Below are positions 54,079 to 63,017 of a DNA stretch of 64,000 bases, in pieces. Both the position numbers and the translations under genes were made by a program. Position 1 is the first letter of the stretch, and each line of letters opens with the position of its first letter. The DNA comes from Kitasatospora albolonga. GTDB taxonomy: Bacteria; Actinomycetota; Actinomycetes; Streptomycetales; Streptomycetaceae. The notes under the pieces were generated by a model. That model made no database searches, was not told where the DNA came from, and saw nothing but the letters and a program-made list of their open reading frames with translations. The stretch covers positions 2,598,001-2,662,000 of the forward strand of contig CP020563.1 in assembly GCA_002082585.1 (NCBI GenBank), read 5' to 3'.

Positions 54079-56430
54079 TCAGTTCTTGGCGTTCACCACC
54101 GCCGCCTGCGGGCGCACCGGCAGGCGGTTCACCGGGCGGCCGGTGGCCGAGCGGACCGCCGAGGCGACCGCCGCCGGGGCCGTCACGACGGGGACGGCCG
54201 AGGCGGGCTTGGCGCCGAAGGGGGCCACCACGTCCCGCTCCTCGACCAGTTTGACGATACGGATGTCCGGGGCGTCCAGCGAGGTCGGCAGCGCGTAACC
54301 GGTCAGGTCGGGGTGGCGGACGATGCCGCGCGCGGTGCGGAGGTTCTCCGTGAGGGCCGCGCCGATGCCCTGGGTGATGCCCGCCTCGATCCGGATCGCC
54401 AGCTGCTTCGGGTTGAGGACCCGGCCCACGTCCTGGGCGACCGCCATTTCGACCACCCGGATCGAGCCGAGCTCGATGTCGACGTCGACGACCGCCCGTA
54501 CCGCGCAGAACGCGAGGCCCACGAACGCGTCGCCCTGGCCGGAGTCGTCCAGCGGCTCGGTCGGGTGGGGGCGGCACTGGGCGGTGGCCCAGAGCTCCTT
54601 GCCGTCCATCGCCTCCATGACGGTGGTGGAGAGGACACCGTCGTACGAGGTGATCTTGCCGTCCGCGATCTGGAGCAGCTCCGTGGACATGCCGAACTTG
54701 TGGGCCAGCGGCTGGAGGAGCTGGGTGCGGACCATCTTCGCCGCCCGCTCCACCGCCCCGCCCGACACCCAGGTGTGGCGGCCGTGCGTGGCCGGGCCCG
54801 CCGGGGGCTGGTCGGTGTCGACGGCGGCCACATGGACCTCGTCCACGCCGAGGATCTCCTGGACGATCTGGCGGGCGAGGGTGGTGAAGCCCTGGCCCGT
54901 CTCGACCGCCGCGCAGATCACCGTGGCCACCCCGTCGTGGACCCGGACCGTGGCCGTGGAGACCTCGTCCGTGCCCTCGGCGCCGAGCATGTGGACCATG
55001 CCCACCCCGTACCCCACGCCCCGGCGCACCGCCCCGGGCTCGCCCGCGCCCTCGGGGCCGCCGGGCAGCAGCCAGTCGTCCTCCGGGGTGTCCTTGGGGA
55101 GGGCGGGAAGGGGGTGGTCGCGGACCGCGCGGAGCAGCTCGGCCACCGGGGCCGGGCAGGTCACCGTCTGGCCCGTGGGAAGGATGTCGCCGGTCGACAG
55201 GACGTTGCGGAGGCGGAGTTCGGCCGGGTCGATGCCGATCTTCGCGGCCAGCTTGTCCATCTGGCCCTCGTACGCCGCGCAGACCTGCATCGCGCCTTCG
55301 CCGCGTACGTGACCGGAGGGCGGGTTGTTCGTCCGGACCGCCCAGCCCTCGATGAAGGCGTGCGGCACGACGTACGGGCCGCAGGCGAACGCCACGGCCG
55401 CCGCCAGCGATTCCGAGGAGGCGTCGGCGTACGCCCCCGCGTCCAGCAGGATCTGGGCCTCCACCTTGACCAGCCGGCCGTCCGCGTCCGCGTGGTGGCG
55501 GTAGCGCAGGAGGGTCGGGTGGCGGTGGGCGTGGCCGAGGAAGGACTCCTCGCGGGTGGCGGCCAGCTTCACCGGGCAGCCGGTGCGCAGGGCGAGCAGG
55601 CCCAGCGGGATCTGGAAGCCGGGGTCCTCGCGGTCGCCGGTCGCGCCGGGGACACCGGTGACGACGACCTTGACCCGGTCCGGCTCCAGGCCGAAGCAGG
55701 CGGCGGCCAGATCGCGGTCGGTGTGCGGGTCGGTGGAGGCGGTGTAGAGCTCGACGCCGCCGTCCGGGCGGGGCACGGCGAGGGCCGCCTCCGCGCCGAT
55801 CGGGGCCGGGTCCTGGCGGCCGATGCGGTAGAGGCCCTCGACCACGACCTCGCCGGTCGCCTCGGCGTCGCCGTACCGGAGCGGGATGTGCCGGATCAGG
55901 TTGCCGTCGGGGTGCAGGGGCTCCGCCGCGAACGCCTTCTCCGGGTCCGTGACCGGCTCCAGCACCTCGTACTCGACGGCGATGGCGGCGGCGGCCAGCC
56001 GTGCGGTGTCCGGGTGGTCGGCGGCGACGGCGGCGATCGGCTCGCCGTGGTGGCGGACCAGCTCGGCGGCGAAGACCGGGCGGTCGACGACCCGGCGGCC
56101 GTAATTGCTGTCCCCGGGGACGTCCTCGTGCGTGACGACCGCGCGCACCCCGGGCATCGCGGCGGCGGCCGAGGTGTCGATCGACAGGATGCGGGCGTGC
56201 GGGTGCGGGGAGCGGAGCAGGGAGGCCCAGAGCAGCCCCTCGGCCCAGAGGTCGGCGGCGTACGGGAAGGTGCCCTCGGTCTTCGCGCGGGTGTCGGCGG
56301 GCGGCAGCGAGGCGCCCAGGCCCATCAGGGGCGGCTCCTGGCCGGGTCCGTCACCGGGACCGGCGGAGGCGTCGATCCTGGGCAGGCTGGTGCTGGTCGC
56401 GTTGGGCGCGGTGGCCGCGTCGCCGGTCAC
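54079..56430 (-). CDS. Molybdenum hydroxylase large subunit (xanthine dehydrogenase family), catalytic Glu motif absent
   Basis: 783 residues from GTG 56430 (AAGGAGG upstream). Aldehyde oxidase/XDH fold: AAADIRAK-type start replaced by ADTRAKTEGTFPYAADLW, then LWASLLRSPHPHARI, GGVELYTASTDPH, and the Moco region with THGRHTWVSGGAVERA. In active members the C-terminus has GAKGVGE(P/A) with the catalytic Glu; here it is FGAKPASAVPVVTAP (about residues 738-752), without that Glu. Expected to form a complex with the two downstream-listed subunits. Substrate unknown. Confidence 0.88.
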   Translation of the reverse strand: MTGDAATAPNATSTSLPRIDASAGPGDGPGQEPPLMGLGASLPPADTRAKTEGTFPYAADLWAEGLLWASLLRSPHPHARILSIDTSAAAAMPGVRAVVTHEDVPGDSNYGRRVVDRPVFAAELVRHHGEPIAAVAADHPDTARLAAAAIAVEYEVLEPVTDPEKAFAAEPLHPDGNLIRHIPLRYGDAEATGEVVVEGLYRIGRQDPAPIGAEAALAVPRPDGGVELYTASTDPHTDRDLAAACFGLEPDRVKVVVTGVPGATGDREDPGFQIPLGLLALRTGCPVKLAATREESFLGHAHRHPTLLRYRHHADADGRLVKVEAQILLDAGAYADASSESLAAAVAFACGPYVVPHAFIEGWAVRTNNPPSGHVRGEGAMQVCAAYEGQMDKLAAKIGIDPAELRLRNVLSTGDILPTGQTVTCPAPVAELLRAVRDHPLPALPKDTPEDDWLLPGGPEGAGEPGAVRRGVGYGVGMVHMLGAEGTDEVSTATVRVHDGVATVICAAVETGQGFTTLARQIVQEILGVDEVHVAAVDTDQPPAGPATHGRHTWVSGGAVERAAKMVRTQLLQPLAHKFGMSTELLQIADGKITSYDGVLSTTVMEAMDGKELWATAQCRPHPTEPLDDSGQGDAFVGLAFCAVRAVVDVDIELGSIRVVEMAVAQDVGRVLNPKQLAIRIEAGITQGIGAALTENLRTARGIVRHPDLTGYALPTSLDAPDIRIVKLVEERDVVAPFGAKPASAVPVVTAPAAVASAVRSATGRPVNRLPVRPQAAVVNAKN

Positions 56431-56527
56431 GCCGCCTCCTTGTCGTTCGCCCCGCCGCGACGGCGGCGGGAGGTGACCTGTGGTGTCGCGGGGTGCTGTC
56501 CTGGTGTCGCGGGTCTGCGCGCGTCGA

Positions 56528-58210
56528 TCACTGCGCGCCTCCCTCGTTCGGGTGGGGCCGCTGTACGCCACCGGCGCCGGGCTCGGCCTGGTGCGGGATG
56601 CGCGCCTCGTCCTGGGCGGCCGCCTCCGCGCTCGCCTCGCGGCCCGCCACGACGTCCGCGACGGCGTCGAGCACGCCCCGATAGCCGGAGCAGCGGCAGA
56701 GGTTGCCGCAGAGGGCCTGGCGGGTCTCCAGCTCGCTGGGGGCGTGGTTGCCCTCCAGCAGGTCGTGGACGGTCATCGCCATGCCGGGGATGCAGAAGCC
56801 GCACTGGACGGCCCCGCAGGCGGCGAGCGCGCGCTGGACGTCGGAGGGTTCGCCGTCGACGGCCAGCCCCTCGACCGTACGGACCTCGCTCCCGGCGGCG
56901 GTGGCGGCGGGCACCAGGCAGGAGGCGACCAGCCGGCCGTCCACCTGGACGTTGCACGCCCCGCACTCGCCCTGCGAGCAGCCGTCCTTGGCCCCGGCGA
57001 GGCCGAGGCGCTCGCGGAGCACGTAGAGCAGGGACTCGCCGATCCAGGCGTCGGAGACCGGGCGGTCCACCCCGTTCACGTGCAGGAGGTAGGAGGCGGC
57101 GGGGTGTTCGCTCGGTACGTCGACGGGGGCGGCGGCCGGGTCGTGCGCGGGGTCGTGCGCCGGGTCCGGTTCCGGTTCCGCTTCGGGGGCCGGGTCCGGT
57201 CCGGCCGCTGCCGCCTCTTCGGGGGTGGGCAGGATTGCGGAGTCGTTCGTGGGGCCTGACGGGACCGTGGGGTCGGGCGTGGGTACGGAGGTTGCTTCCG
57301 GCTCCGGTTCCGCTTCCGGGGTGGCGGGGGATTCCGCTTCCGGTTCCCCGCCCTCTGCGCCCTCTGCGGCTTCTGCGGCAGGGAGCGGGTGGGCGGCCTC
57401 GGGGGCGGTGCCGTCGGTCGCGTGCTCCTCGTCAGGTCCGGGGTGGGTCTCCTCGGGGTGCGGCTGGGTGGCCCACGGCGCGGGGGCACCGCCGGGGAGC
57501 GTCGCGGGGCGCGTGTCGTCCGCGTACCACTGCTGCGGGGGCGCGGCCGAGGCCGGGAACTCGCCCGACTCGTCCGGAAGATCCCCGTCCGCGACCGGGA
57601 TCGTCCACTGGCCGGTGTGACCGGCGTGGTCGGGGGGTCCGGTGGGGCTGGTGTGACCGGCAGGTTCTCCGTGACCGGTGTGGTCCGCGTGGCCGGTGTG
57701 ACCCGCGTAGTCACCGGGGCCCGTGTGATCACCAGGGCCCGTGTGGTCCGGGTAGTCCGCGGTGGGCACCGCCCCCGGCGCCGCCTGCTCGCCGATGGCC
57801 TCGGTGAAGTTCCACTGGGCCGTCGTGTGCGAGGTGTCCTGGTACGGCTGCCCGTACCCGCCCTGCTCGTTCGGGTCCGGCCAGTGCACCGCGCCCGGGG
57901 GCGCCTCCTGGGCGCGCCGCTCGGCCTGGGCCTGCTGCTGGCTCTGCGTCTGCACGACCCAGCTGCCCGTCGCGGCCGGGTCCAGACCGGCGGCCGGGGT
58001 CAGCGGCAGGATCATCGGCGGTACGTACCCCTGGCCCGGGGCGGCCAGCGGCGCGTTGTCGAGGTCCTCCGGGGGGAGCGTGACGAACGCGGTGGCGTCC
58101 GCGTCGTACTCACCGCTCTGCGGGGTCGGCTCCCAGCCCCCGTACCGGGGGTCGGGGCCGTCGGAGTGGCCGTGCCGCCCGTGCTGGTCGGGGCGTTCCT
58201 CATTGCTCAC
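56528..58210 (-). CDS. Molybdenum hydroxylase [2Fe-2S] subunit with a ~370-residue disordered extension
   Basis: 560 residues; the family norm is about 160-200. The C-terminal part is standard: CSQGECGACNVQVDGRLVASC for the first cluster, then CGFCIPGM and CGNLCRCSGY for the second. Before it lie ~370 disordered residues: an acidic Pro/Gln-rich zone, a His/Gly/Thr repeat zone (DHTGPGDHTGPGDYAGHTG, about residues 150-200) and a Glu/Pro zone. GTG start overlaps the FAD-subunit stop (GTGA). 97 bases separate it from the large subunit. Confidence 0.9.
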   Translation of the reverse strand: MSNEERPDQHGRHGHSDGPDPRYGGWEPTPQSGEYDADATAFVTLPPEDLDNAPLAAPGQGYVPPMILPLTPAAGLDPAATGSWVVQTQSQQQAQAERRAQEAPPGAVHWPDPNEQGGYGQPYQDTSHTTAQWNFTEAIGEQAAPGAVPTADYPDHTGPGDHTGPGDYAGHTGHADHTGHGEPAGHTSPTGPPDHAGHTGQWTIPVADGDLPDESGEFPASAAPPQQWYADDTRPATLPGGAPAPWATQPHPEETHPGPDEEHATDGTAPEAAHPLPAAEAAEGAEGGEPEAESPATPEAEPEPEATSVPTPDPTVPSGPTNDSAILPTPEEAAAAGPDPAPEAEPEPDPAHDPAHDPAAAPVDVPSEHPAASYLLHVNGVDRPVSDAWIGESLLYVLRERLGLAGAKDGCSQGECGACNVQVDGRLVASCLVPAATAAGSEVRTVEGLAVDGEPSDVQRALAACGAVQCGFCIPGMAMTVHDLLEGNHAPSELETRQALCGNLCRCSGYRGVLDAVADVVAGREASAEAAAQDEARIPHQAEPGAGGVQRPHPNEGGAQ

Positions 58211-59103
58211 GACAGTGCCCTCCCCAGTGCGCGTCGGGCGAGCGCGGCGACGGTGCGCCGCAGGTGGAGTACGGCCGGGGACAGCGGCGGGGCCTCTGAT
58301 CCGTCGGCCGGAGGTGCGTGGTCCGGGATGCAGGCGGCGGCGACGTACTCGCCGAAGGCGGCCAGCGCGTCGGGGGCCAGGCCCCGCTCGCCGTCCCAGT
58401 CGATCAGCGAGGCGATCCAGCGCTCCGCCTCCAGCGGGCGCAGCGGCATCGGGGCGATGGCGCCGACCGCGCAGCGCACCCCACGCCGGGCCGGGTCCAG
58501 CACGATGGCGACCGAGGCGGTGGCGCGGCCGGGGCCGGTGCGGCCGGTGGCCTTCAGGAACACCTGCGGGGCGTGCAGCAGCGGCACCCGGACGAAGCCG
58601 ATCAGCTCGGCCGGGCCCAGCATCTCGCGGCCGGCCAGCAGATGGGAGACGGGGATCTCGCGGCGGACGCCGCCGGGGCCCGCGACGACCAGCTCGGCCT
58701 CCAGCGCGGCCAGCACCGGCAGGGTGTCGCCGGTGGGCGCGGAGGAGGCGATGTTGCCGCCGAGGGTTCCGGCGTTACGGATCTGGGGCGGGCCCGCGGC
58801 GCGGGCGGAGGCGGCCAGGGCGGGGATCAGGGCGGCGAAGTCGGGCCGTCCCGTGCGGGCGTGGGTGAGGCCCGCGCCGAGCAGCGCGTGGCCGTCCTGG
58901 TAGTGCCAGCCGCGCAGCTCGCTGATCCGGCCGAGGCCGACCAGCGCCGAGGGGCGCAGGAGCCCCTTGTTCACGGCCGCCATCAGGTCCGTTCCCCCCG
59001 CCACGGGGACGGCGGCGGGCATGGCTTCCAGCGCCGCCACGGCCTCGTCGAGCGAGGCCGGCAGCGTCACCGACTGCATCGCCTGCGGTGCGTGCGTGGT
59101 CAA
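58207..59103 (-). CDS. Molybdenum hydroxylase FAD-binding subunit
   Basis: 298 residues. PVAGGTDLMAAVNKG and NAGTLGGNIASSAPTGDTLP are the FAD-binding motifs of the CoxM/XdhB family. I prefer the TTG start at 59103 because GAAGGGG lies upstream and relatives begin TTHAPQA; ATG 59079 is the alternative. First gene of a three-gene operon (FAD, 2Fe-2S, Mo subunits). Confidence 0.88.
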   Translation of the reverse strand: MTTHAPQAMQSVTLPASLDEAVAALEAMPAAVPVAGGTDLMAAVNKGLLRPSALVGLGRISELRGWHYQDGHALLGAGLTHARTGRPDFAALIPALAASARAAGPPQIRNAGTLGGNIASSAPTGDTLPVLAALEAELVVAGPGGVRREIPVSHLLAGREMLGPAELIGFVRVPLLHAPQVFLKATGRTGPGRATASVAIVLDPARRGVRCAVGAIAPMPLRPLEAERWIASLIDWDGERGLAPDALAAFGEYVAAACIPDHAPPADGSEAPPLSPAVLHLRRTVAALARRALGRALS

Positions 59104-59397
59104 CCCAGCTGCCCCTTCCCGGTCTCCCGGCTGGTCCGCCTGTTGCGCCGTACGGTACGTGTTCACAGGCCGGACGTGGCAACTCTGGCACATCTTCCGA
59201 TCGGACCGGCGCGAGGGTCCGCGAAGGGCGGTTCCGTCCCTGACCTGGGGGATGGCCCGTTTTCACACGTCTTCGGAGTGGCGGGTGAATTGCCACTCTT
59301 CAGCGATGCTTGTACGACTTATTCCGTTCGTGCCGGGGCGGGTTCGGCTCACCCCGGCGTACGCGGCGGGCGGGCGCCGCGTACGCCGGTTCCGGGG
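59104..59397. other. Intergenic region: molybdenum hydroxylase promoter side
   Basis: No gene. Besides the hexosaminidase terminator at its end it contains GTGGCAACTCTGGCAC (about 59177) and AATTGCCACTC (about 59288), partly complementary TGGCAA/TTGCCA elements that could be regulator sites for the operon. Confidence 0.35.
59354..59389 (-). terminator. Terminator after the hexosaminidase gene
   Basis: 15-base perfect arms CCGGCGTACGCGGCG (59354-59368) and complement (59375-59389), 9 bases past the stop. Confidence 0.85.
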
Positions 59398-61140
59398 TCA
59401 CACCGCCGGGGTCCACACCTCCGGCGGCGCCCCCTCGCGGGGGAAGCCGCGGACGCCGGGCCGCTTCTGCCACGGCAGCGGGCCGCCCGGCCCGCGGTAG
59501 TCGACGCCGAGGGCGTCGAGCCGGGCGTAATGGTCCGTCATGCGCTCCTCGAAGCCGGTGAAGTCCCGTTCGGCCGGGGCGGGCAGGGGTGTCCAGGCGA
59601 CCTCCGCGAAGGCGGCGAGGCGCGGGAAGACCTGGTAGTCGACACGCGACCTGTTCTGCATGACCTCGGTCCACACGTTGGCCTGGGTGCCGAGGATGTG
59701 CCGGACGGCCTCCTCGGAGAGGCCCGGTGGAACGGGTTCGAAGCGGTAGACGTCCTCCAGGGTGCGGACGTATCCGATGGGCATCGGCTCGTCCTCGTGG
59801 CCGTCCTGACGGTGGTCCAGGTACACCTGCTGCTCCGGGCACATCACCACGTCGTGCCCGGCCTCGGCGGCGGCGATGCCGCCCGCGTTGCCGCGCCAGG
59901 AGGAGACCGCGGCGCCTTCGGCGAGGCCGCCTTCGAGGATCTCGTCCCAGCCGATGAGGCGGCGGCCCCGCTCGGCGAGCCAGGTGTCGAAGTGGCGGAT
60001 GAACCAGGACTGGAGCTCGTCCTCGTCCTTCAGGCCGAGTTCGGCGATCCGGGCCTGGGCGAGCGGGGACTGCTTCCACTGGTCCTTGGGGCACTCGTCG
60101 CCGCCGATGTGGACGAACGGCGAGGTCGTGGCGGGGAAGAGGTCGAGGACCTCCTCGAGGACGCCTTCGTAGAAGCGCAGGGTGTTGTCAGTGGGGGCGA
60201 GTACGTTCGGATTGACGCCCCAGGTGTCCCAGACGGAGAGGGTGGTGGTGTCGATGACGTCGGTGTTGCCCAGCTCGGGGTATGCGGCGATGGCGGCCTG
60301 CGCGTGGCCCGGGATGTCGATCTCGGGGACGACGCGGATATGCCGCTCGGCGGCGTAGGCGACGATCTCGCGGATGTCGTCCTGGGTGTAGTACCCGCCG
60401 TGGGGGGTCTCGTCCCACAGATCGGATTGCCGGTGGCCGTACTTGCTGCGTGAGCGCCAGGCGCCGACCTCGGTCAGGCGGGGGTGGCGCTTGATCTCGA
60501 CGCGCCAGCCCTGGTCGTCGGTGAGGTGGAAGTGGAAGACGTTCAGCTTGTGGGCGGCGAGGAGGTCGAGGTAGCGCAGGACGTCCTCCTTGGGCAGGAA
60601 GTGCCGGCAGACGTCGAGCATGAGGCCGCGCCAGCCGAAGCGCGGTTCGTCCTCGATGGCCACCGCCGGGACCTCCCAGGCGCGCCCCGGCGCGAGGGGG
60701 GCGCGGCGGAAGGCGTCCGGGCCCAGGAGCTGACGGAAGGTCTGCGTCCCCCGGAACACTCCGGCGGCGCTGCCCGCGGTGATGCGTAGGGCGTCGGCGT
60801 CGGCGGTCAGGCGGTACGCCTCGGGTGCCAGCTCCGCGTCGAGTGCCAGCTCCACGCAGGGGCCTTCGGTGCCCGGGAGCAGGTCCAGACCGGTGGCGGC
60901 GCCCACGGTGGCGCGCAGCAGGCGGGCGACGCCCTCGGTGCCCGGTGCGGCGCTGAGGACGGTCTCCGCGTCCAGGACGAACGGCCGTCGGCCGGGCGGC
61001 CCCCAGGTCAGGGTGCGCGGGGCGGGGATGAGTCCGGGGGCCGCCGCGCCGCCGGGGGTGCCCGGGCCGGTGTCGGTGTCGGTGTCCCCGGATGCCGGAT
61101 CGGCGTCGTGGGGTGCGGGGTCGGCGTCGTGGGGTGTCAT
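59398..61140 (-). CDS. Beta-N-acetylhexosaminidase, GH20, apparently intracellular
   Basis: 580 residues. N-terminal GH20b-type domain (LIPAPRTLTW..., GVFRGTQTFRQLL), then the TIM barrel with GWRGLMLDVCRHF, HLTDDQGWRVEIK and the catalytic Asp-Glu in FVHIGGDECPKDQW (about residues 340-353). No signal peptide: the start is a repeated Asp/Pro/Thr stretch (MTPHDADPAPHDADPA). It would split chitobiose-type or other GlcNAc-containing oligomers brought in by the ABC importer encoded directly upstream (5 bases from the permease stop). Confidence 0.93.
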   Translation of the reverse strand: MTPHDADPAPHDADPASGDTDTDTGPGTPGGAAAPGLIPAPRTLTWGPPGRRPFVLDAETVLSAAPGTEGVARLLRATVGAATGLDLLPGTEGPCVELALDAELAPEAYRLTADADALRITAGSAAGVFRGTQTFRQLLGPDAFRRAPLAPGRAWEVPAVAIEDEPRFGWRGLMLDVCRHFLPKEDVLRYLDLLAAHKLNVFHFHLTDDQGWRVEIKRHPRLTEVGAWRSRSKYGHRQSDLWDETPHGGYYTQDDIREIVAYAAERHIRVVPEIDIPGHAQAAIAAYPELGNTDVIDTTTLSVWDTWGVNPNVLAPTDNTLRFYEGVLEEVLDLFPATTSPFVHIGGDECPKDQWKQSPLAQARIAELGLKDEDELQSWFIRHFDTWLAERGRRLIGWDEILEGGLAEGAAVSSWRGNAGGIAAAEAGHDVVMCPEQQVYLDHRQDGHEDEPMPIGYVRTLEDVYRFEPVPPGLSEEAVRHILGTQANVWTEVMQNRSRVDYQVFPRLAAFAEVAWTPLPAPAERDFTGFEERMTDHYARLDALGVDYRGPGGPLPWQKRPGVRGFPREGAPPEVWTPAV

Positions 61141-61144
61141 GACG

Positions 61145-62032
61145 TCAGTCCTTTACCGCTCCGCCCAGTCCGGAGACCAGGCGTCGCTGTACGAGTACGA
61201 AGAAGACGAGGACGGGAATGGTCATCACGGTCGAGGCCGCCATGATCCCGCCCCAGTCGTTCTCGTCCGGTTTGAAGAAGACCAGCAGCGCCATCGGGAG
61301 GGTCGACTGCGAGGTGTCGCTGATGATGAAGGACTTCGCGAACAGGAAGTCGTTCCAGGTGGTGATGAAGGAGAAGACGCTCGTCGCCACGAGCCCCGGG
61401 AAGACCAGCGGGAAGAGGATCTGCCACAGGAAGCGGGTGCGGCTGGCCCCGTCGATGTAGGCGGCCTCCTCCAGGGCTTCGGGGACCGCCCTGACGAAGC
61501 CGCGCAGCATCCAGATGGCGAAGGGCAGCGAGAAGGCGAGGTGCGGCAGGATCAGCGAACCGAGCGTGTTGAGCTGGCCGAAGTCCCGCATCAGGAAGAA
61601 CAGCGGGATGGTCAGCGCCTCCACCGGCACCATCTGCGCAACCAGGAACATGATCAGCAGGGTGGTGCGGAACTTGAAGCGGAAGCGGGTCACGGCGGTG
61701 GCGGCGAGAAAGGCGATCAGCGCCGAGAGGATGACGACCGTGCCCGCCACCAGCAGGCTGTTGAGGAAGTAGCGGCCGAAGTCCTGCTGTTCGAAGACCC
61801 GGCGGAACGAGTCGAGCGAGGGCGCGAGCGTCCAGGGCCGGGGGTCGGTGGACTGGATCTCCCCGGCCGGTTTGAACGCGGAGAGCACCATCCAGTAGAG
61901 GGGGAAGGCGACCGCCACGGCGATCAGCAGGGCGGCGGCCTCGGCGGCCAGCCGGCCGGGCCGCTTGACCCGGAGCAGCGTACGGATGCGGCGTGCGCCG
62001 CCTCGTACGGTGTGGTCGGTCGTCGCGCTCAC
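61145..62032 (-). CDS. Carbohydrate ABC transporter permease (MalG type)
   Basis: 295 residues from GTG 62032, overlapping the other permease stop (GTGA). Six membrane segments and the EAA loop VPEALEEAAYIDGASRTRFLWQILFPLVFP. Forms the channel with the adjacent MalF-type subunit. No ATPase gene is in the operon; Streptomyces CUT1 importers commonly share MsiK. Confidence 0.92.
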   Translation of the reverse strand: MSATTDHTVRGGARRIRTLLRVKRPGRLAAEAAALLIAVAVAFPLYWMVLSAFKPAGEIQSTDPRPWTLAPSLDSFRRVFEQQDFGRYFLNSLLVAGTVVILSALIAFLAATAVTRFRFKFRTTLLIMFLVAQMVPVEALTIPLFFLMRDFGQLNTLGSLILPHLAFSLPFAIWMLRGFVRAVPEALEEAAYIDGASRTRFLWQILFPLVFPGLVATSVFSFITTWNDFLFAKSFIISDTSQSTLPMALLVFFKPDENDWGGIMAASTVMTIPVLVFFVLVQRRLVSGLGGAVKD

Positions 62033-63015
62033 AGTTCCTCCCCCTGGCGCCGCACCAGGCGCAGATAGACCAGCGTGACGGCCAGCAGGATCACCAGCAT
62101 CACGACGCCGATCGCCGAGCCGAGGCTGTACTGCGAGGACGCGAACGCCTTCTGGTACGCGTACACGTTGAGCACCAGGTTCTGGCCGGCGATGCCGCCG
62201 CCGTTGGTCATGACGTAGATCTGGGTGAAGACCTTGAAGTCCCAGATGATCGACTGGATGGTGACGACGATCAGGATGGGCTTGAGCATCGGCGCCATGA
62301 TGGTCCGCCAGATCCGCCACTGGGACGCGCCGTCCAGCGAGGCGGCCTCCAGCACCTCGGTGGGGATGGCCCGGATGCCCGCGTACACGGTGACCATGAC
62401 GAACGGGAACGAGCACCACAGGACTTCGAGGAGTACGAGCGCGAAGGCGCTGTAGCGGCCGTACGTCCAGGAGAAGTCACCGAGGCCGAGCACCTTGTTC
62501 ACGGGTCCGAAGTCGGGGTCGAAGAGGAAGACCCAGACCGTCGAGCCGGTGATCGCGGGGGTGGCCCAGGCGCCGAGCGCGGCCATCATCAGCGCGAGCC
62601 GGGGCAGGGCGCGGATGCGGGTGAGCAGGACGGCCATGGCGCAGCCGACGACGAGCGTGGAGACCACGCAGGCGGCGGCGAAGAGGACGGTGGCGAGGAG
62701 GACCTGCCAGAACTGGCTGTCGTTGAAGAGGGTGGCGTAGTTGTCGAAGCCCTTGAAGGTGGTGGGTTCGCCGCCGCTGACCTGGGCCTGGGTGTACTCC
62801 AGGAACGAGATCAGGCCGAGCTGGTAGATCGGGTAGACGAGGAGCCCGGCCAGCAGGACGAGGGCGGGCAGCAGATAGAGCCAGGGGGTCCAGCCGGAGT
62901 GGTGCCGGGGCGAGGCGGACCGGCGGCGCCGGGGCGGGCGGCCGGCGGGGGTGCCGGTGCCCGCCCCGGCCGCCGCGGCGGCCGGGGCCTTGAGGGGCGG
63001 GGTGTGCGTGGTCAT
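62029..63015 (-). CDS. Carbohydrate ABC transporter permease (MalF type)
   Basis: 328 residues. Disordered Ala/Gly/Arg head (~40 residues), then membrane segments from WLYLLPALVLLAGLLVYPIYQL; EAA loop IPTEVLEAASLDGASQWRIWRTIMAPMLKP. Starts two bases after the binding-protein stop region, so the operon is tightly packed. Substrate probably a GlcNAc or other hexosamine oligomer, judged by the linked GH20 enzyme. Confidence 0.92.
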   Translation of the reverse strand: MTTHTPPLKAPAAAAAGAGTGTPAGRPPRRRRSASPRHHSGWTPWLYLLPALVLLAGLLVYPIYQLGLISFLEYTQAQVSGGEPTTFKGFDNYATLFNDSQFWQVLLATVLFAAACVVSTLVVGCAMAVLLTRIRALPRLALMMAALGAWATPAITGSTVWVFLFDPDFGPVNKVLGLGDFSWTYGRYSAFALVLLEVLWCSFPFVMVTVYAGIRAIPTEVLEAASLDGASQWRIWRTIMAPMLKPILIVVTIQSIIWDFKVFTQIYVMTNGGGIAGQNLVLNVYAYQKAFASSQYSLGSAIGVVMLVILLAVTLVYLRLVRRQGEEL

Positions 63016-63017
63016 GG

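Noticed and set aside
53263..57807. 1514-codon open frame antisense to the cassette and molybdenum hydroxylase genes
   Set aside because: Composition is Arg/Gly/Val-rich without domains, and it spans several real minus-strand genes; an artefact of third-position GC.
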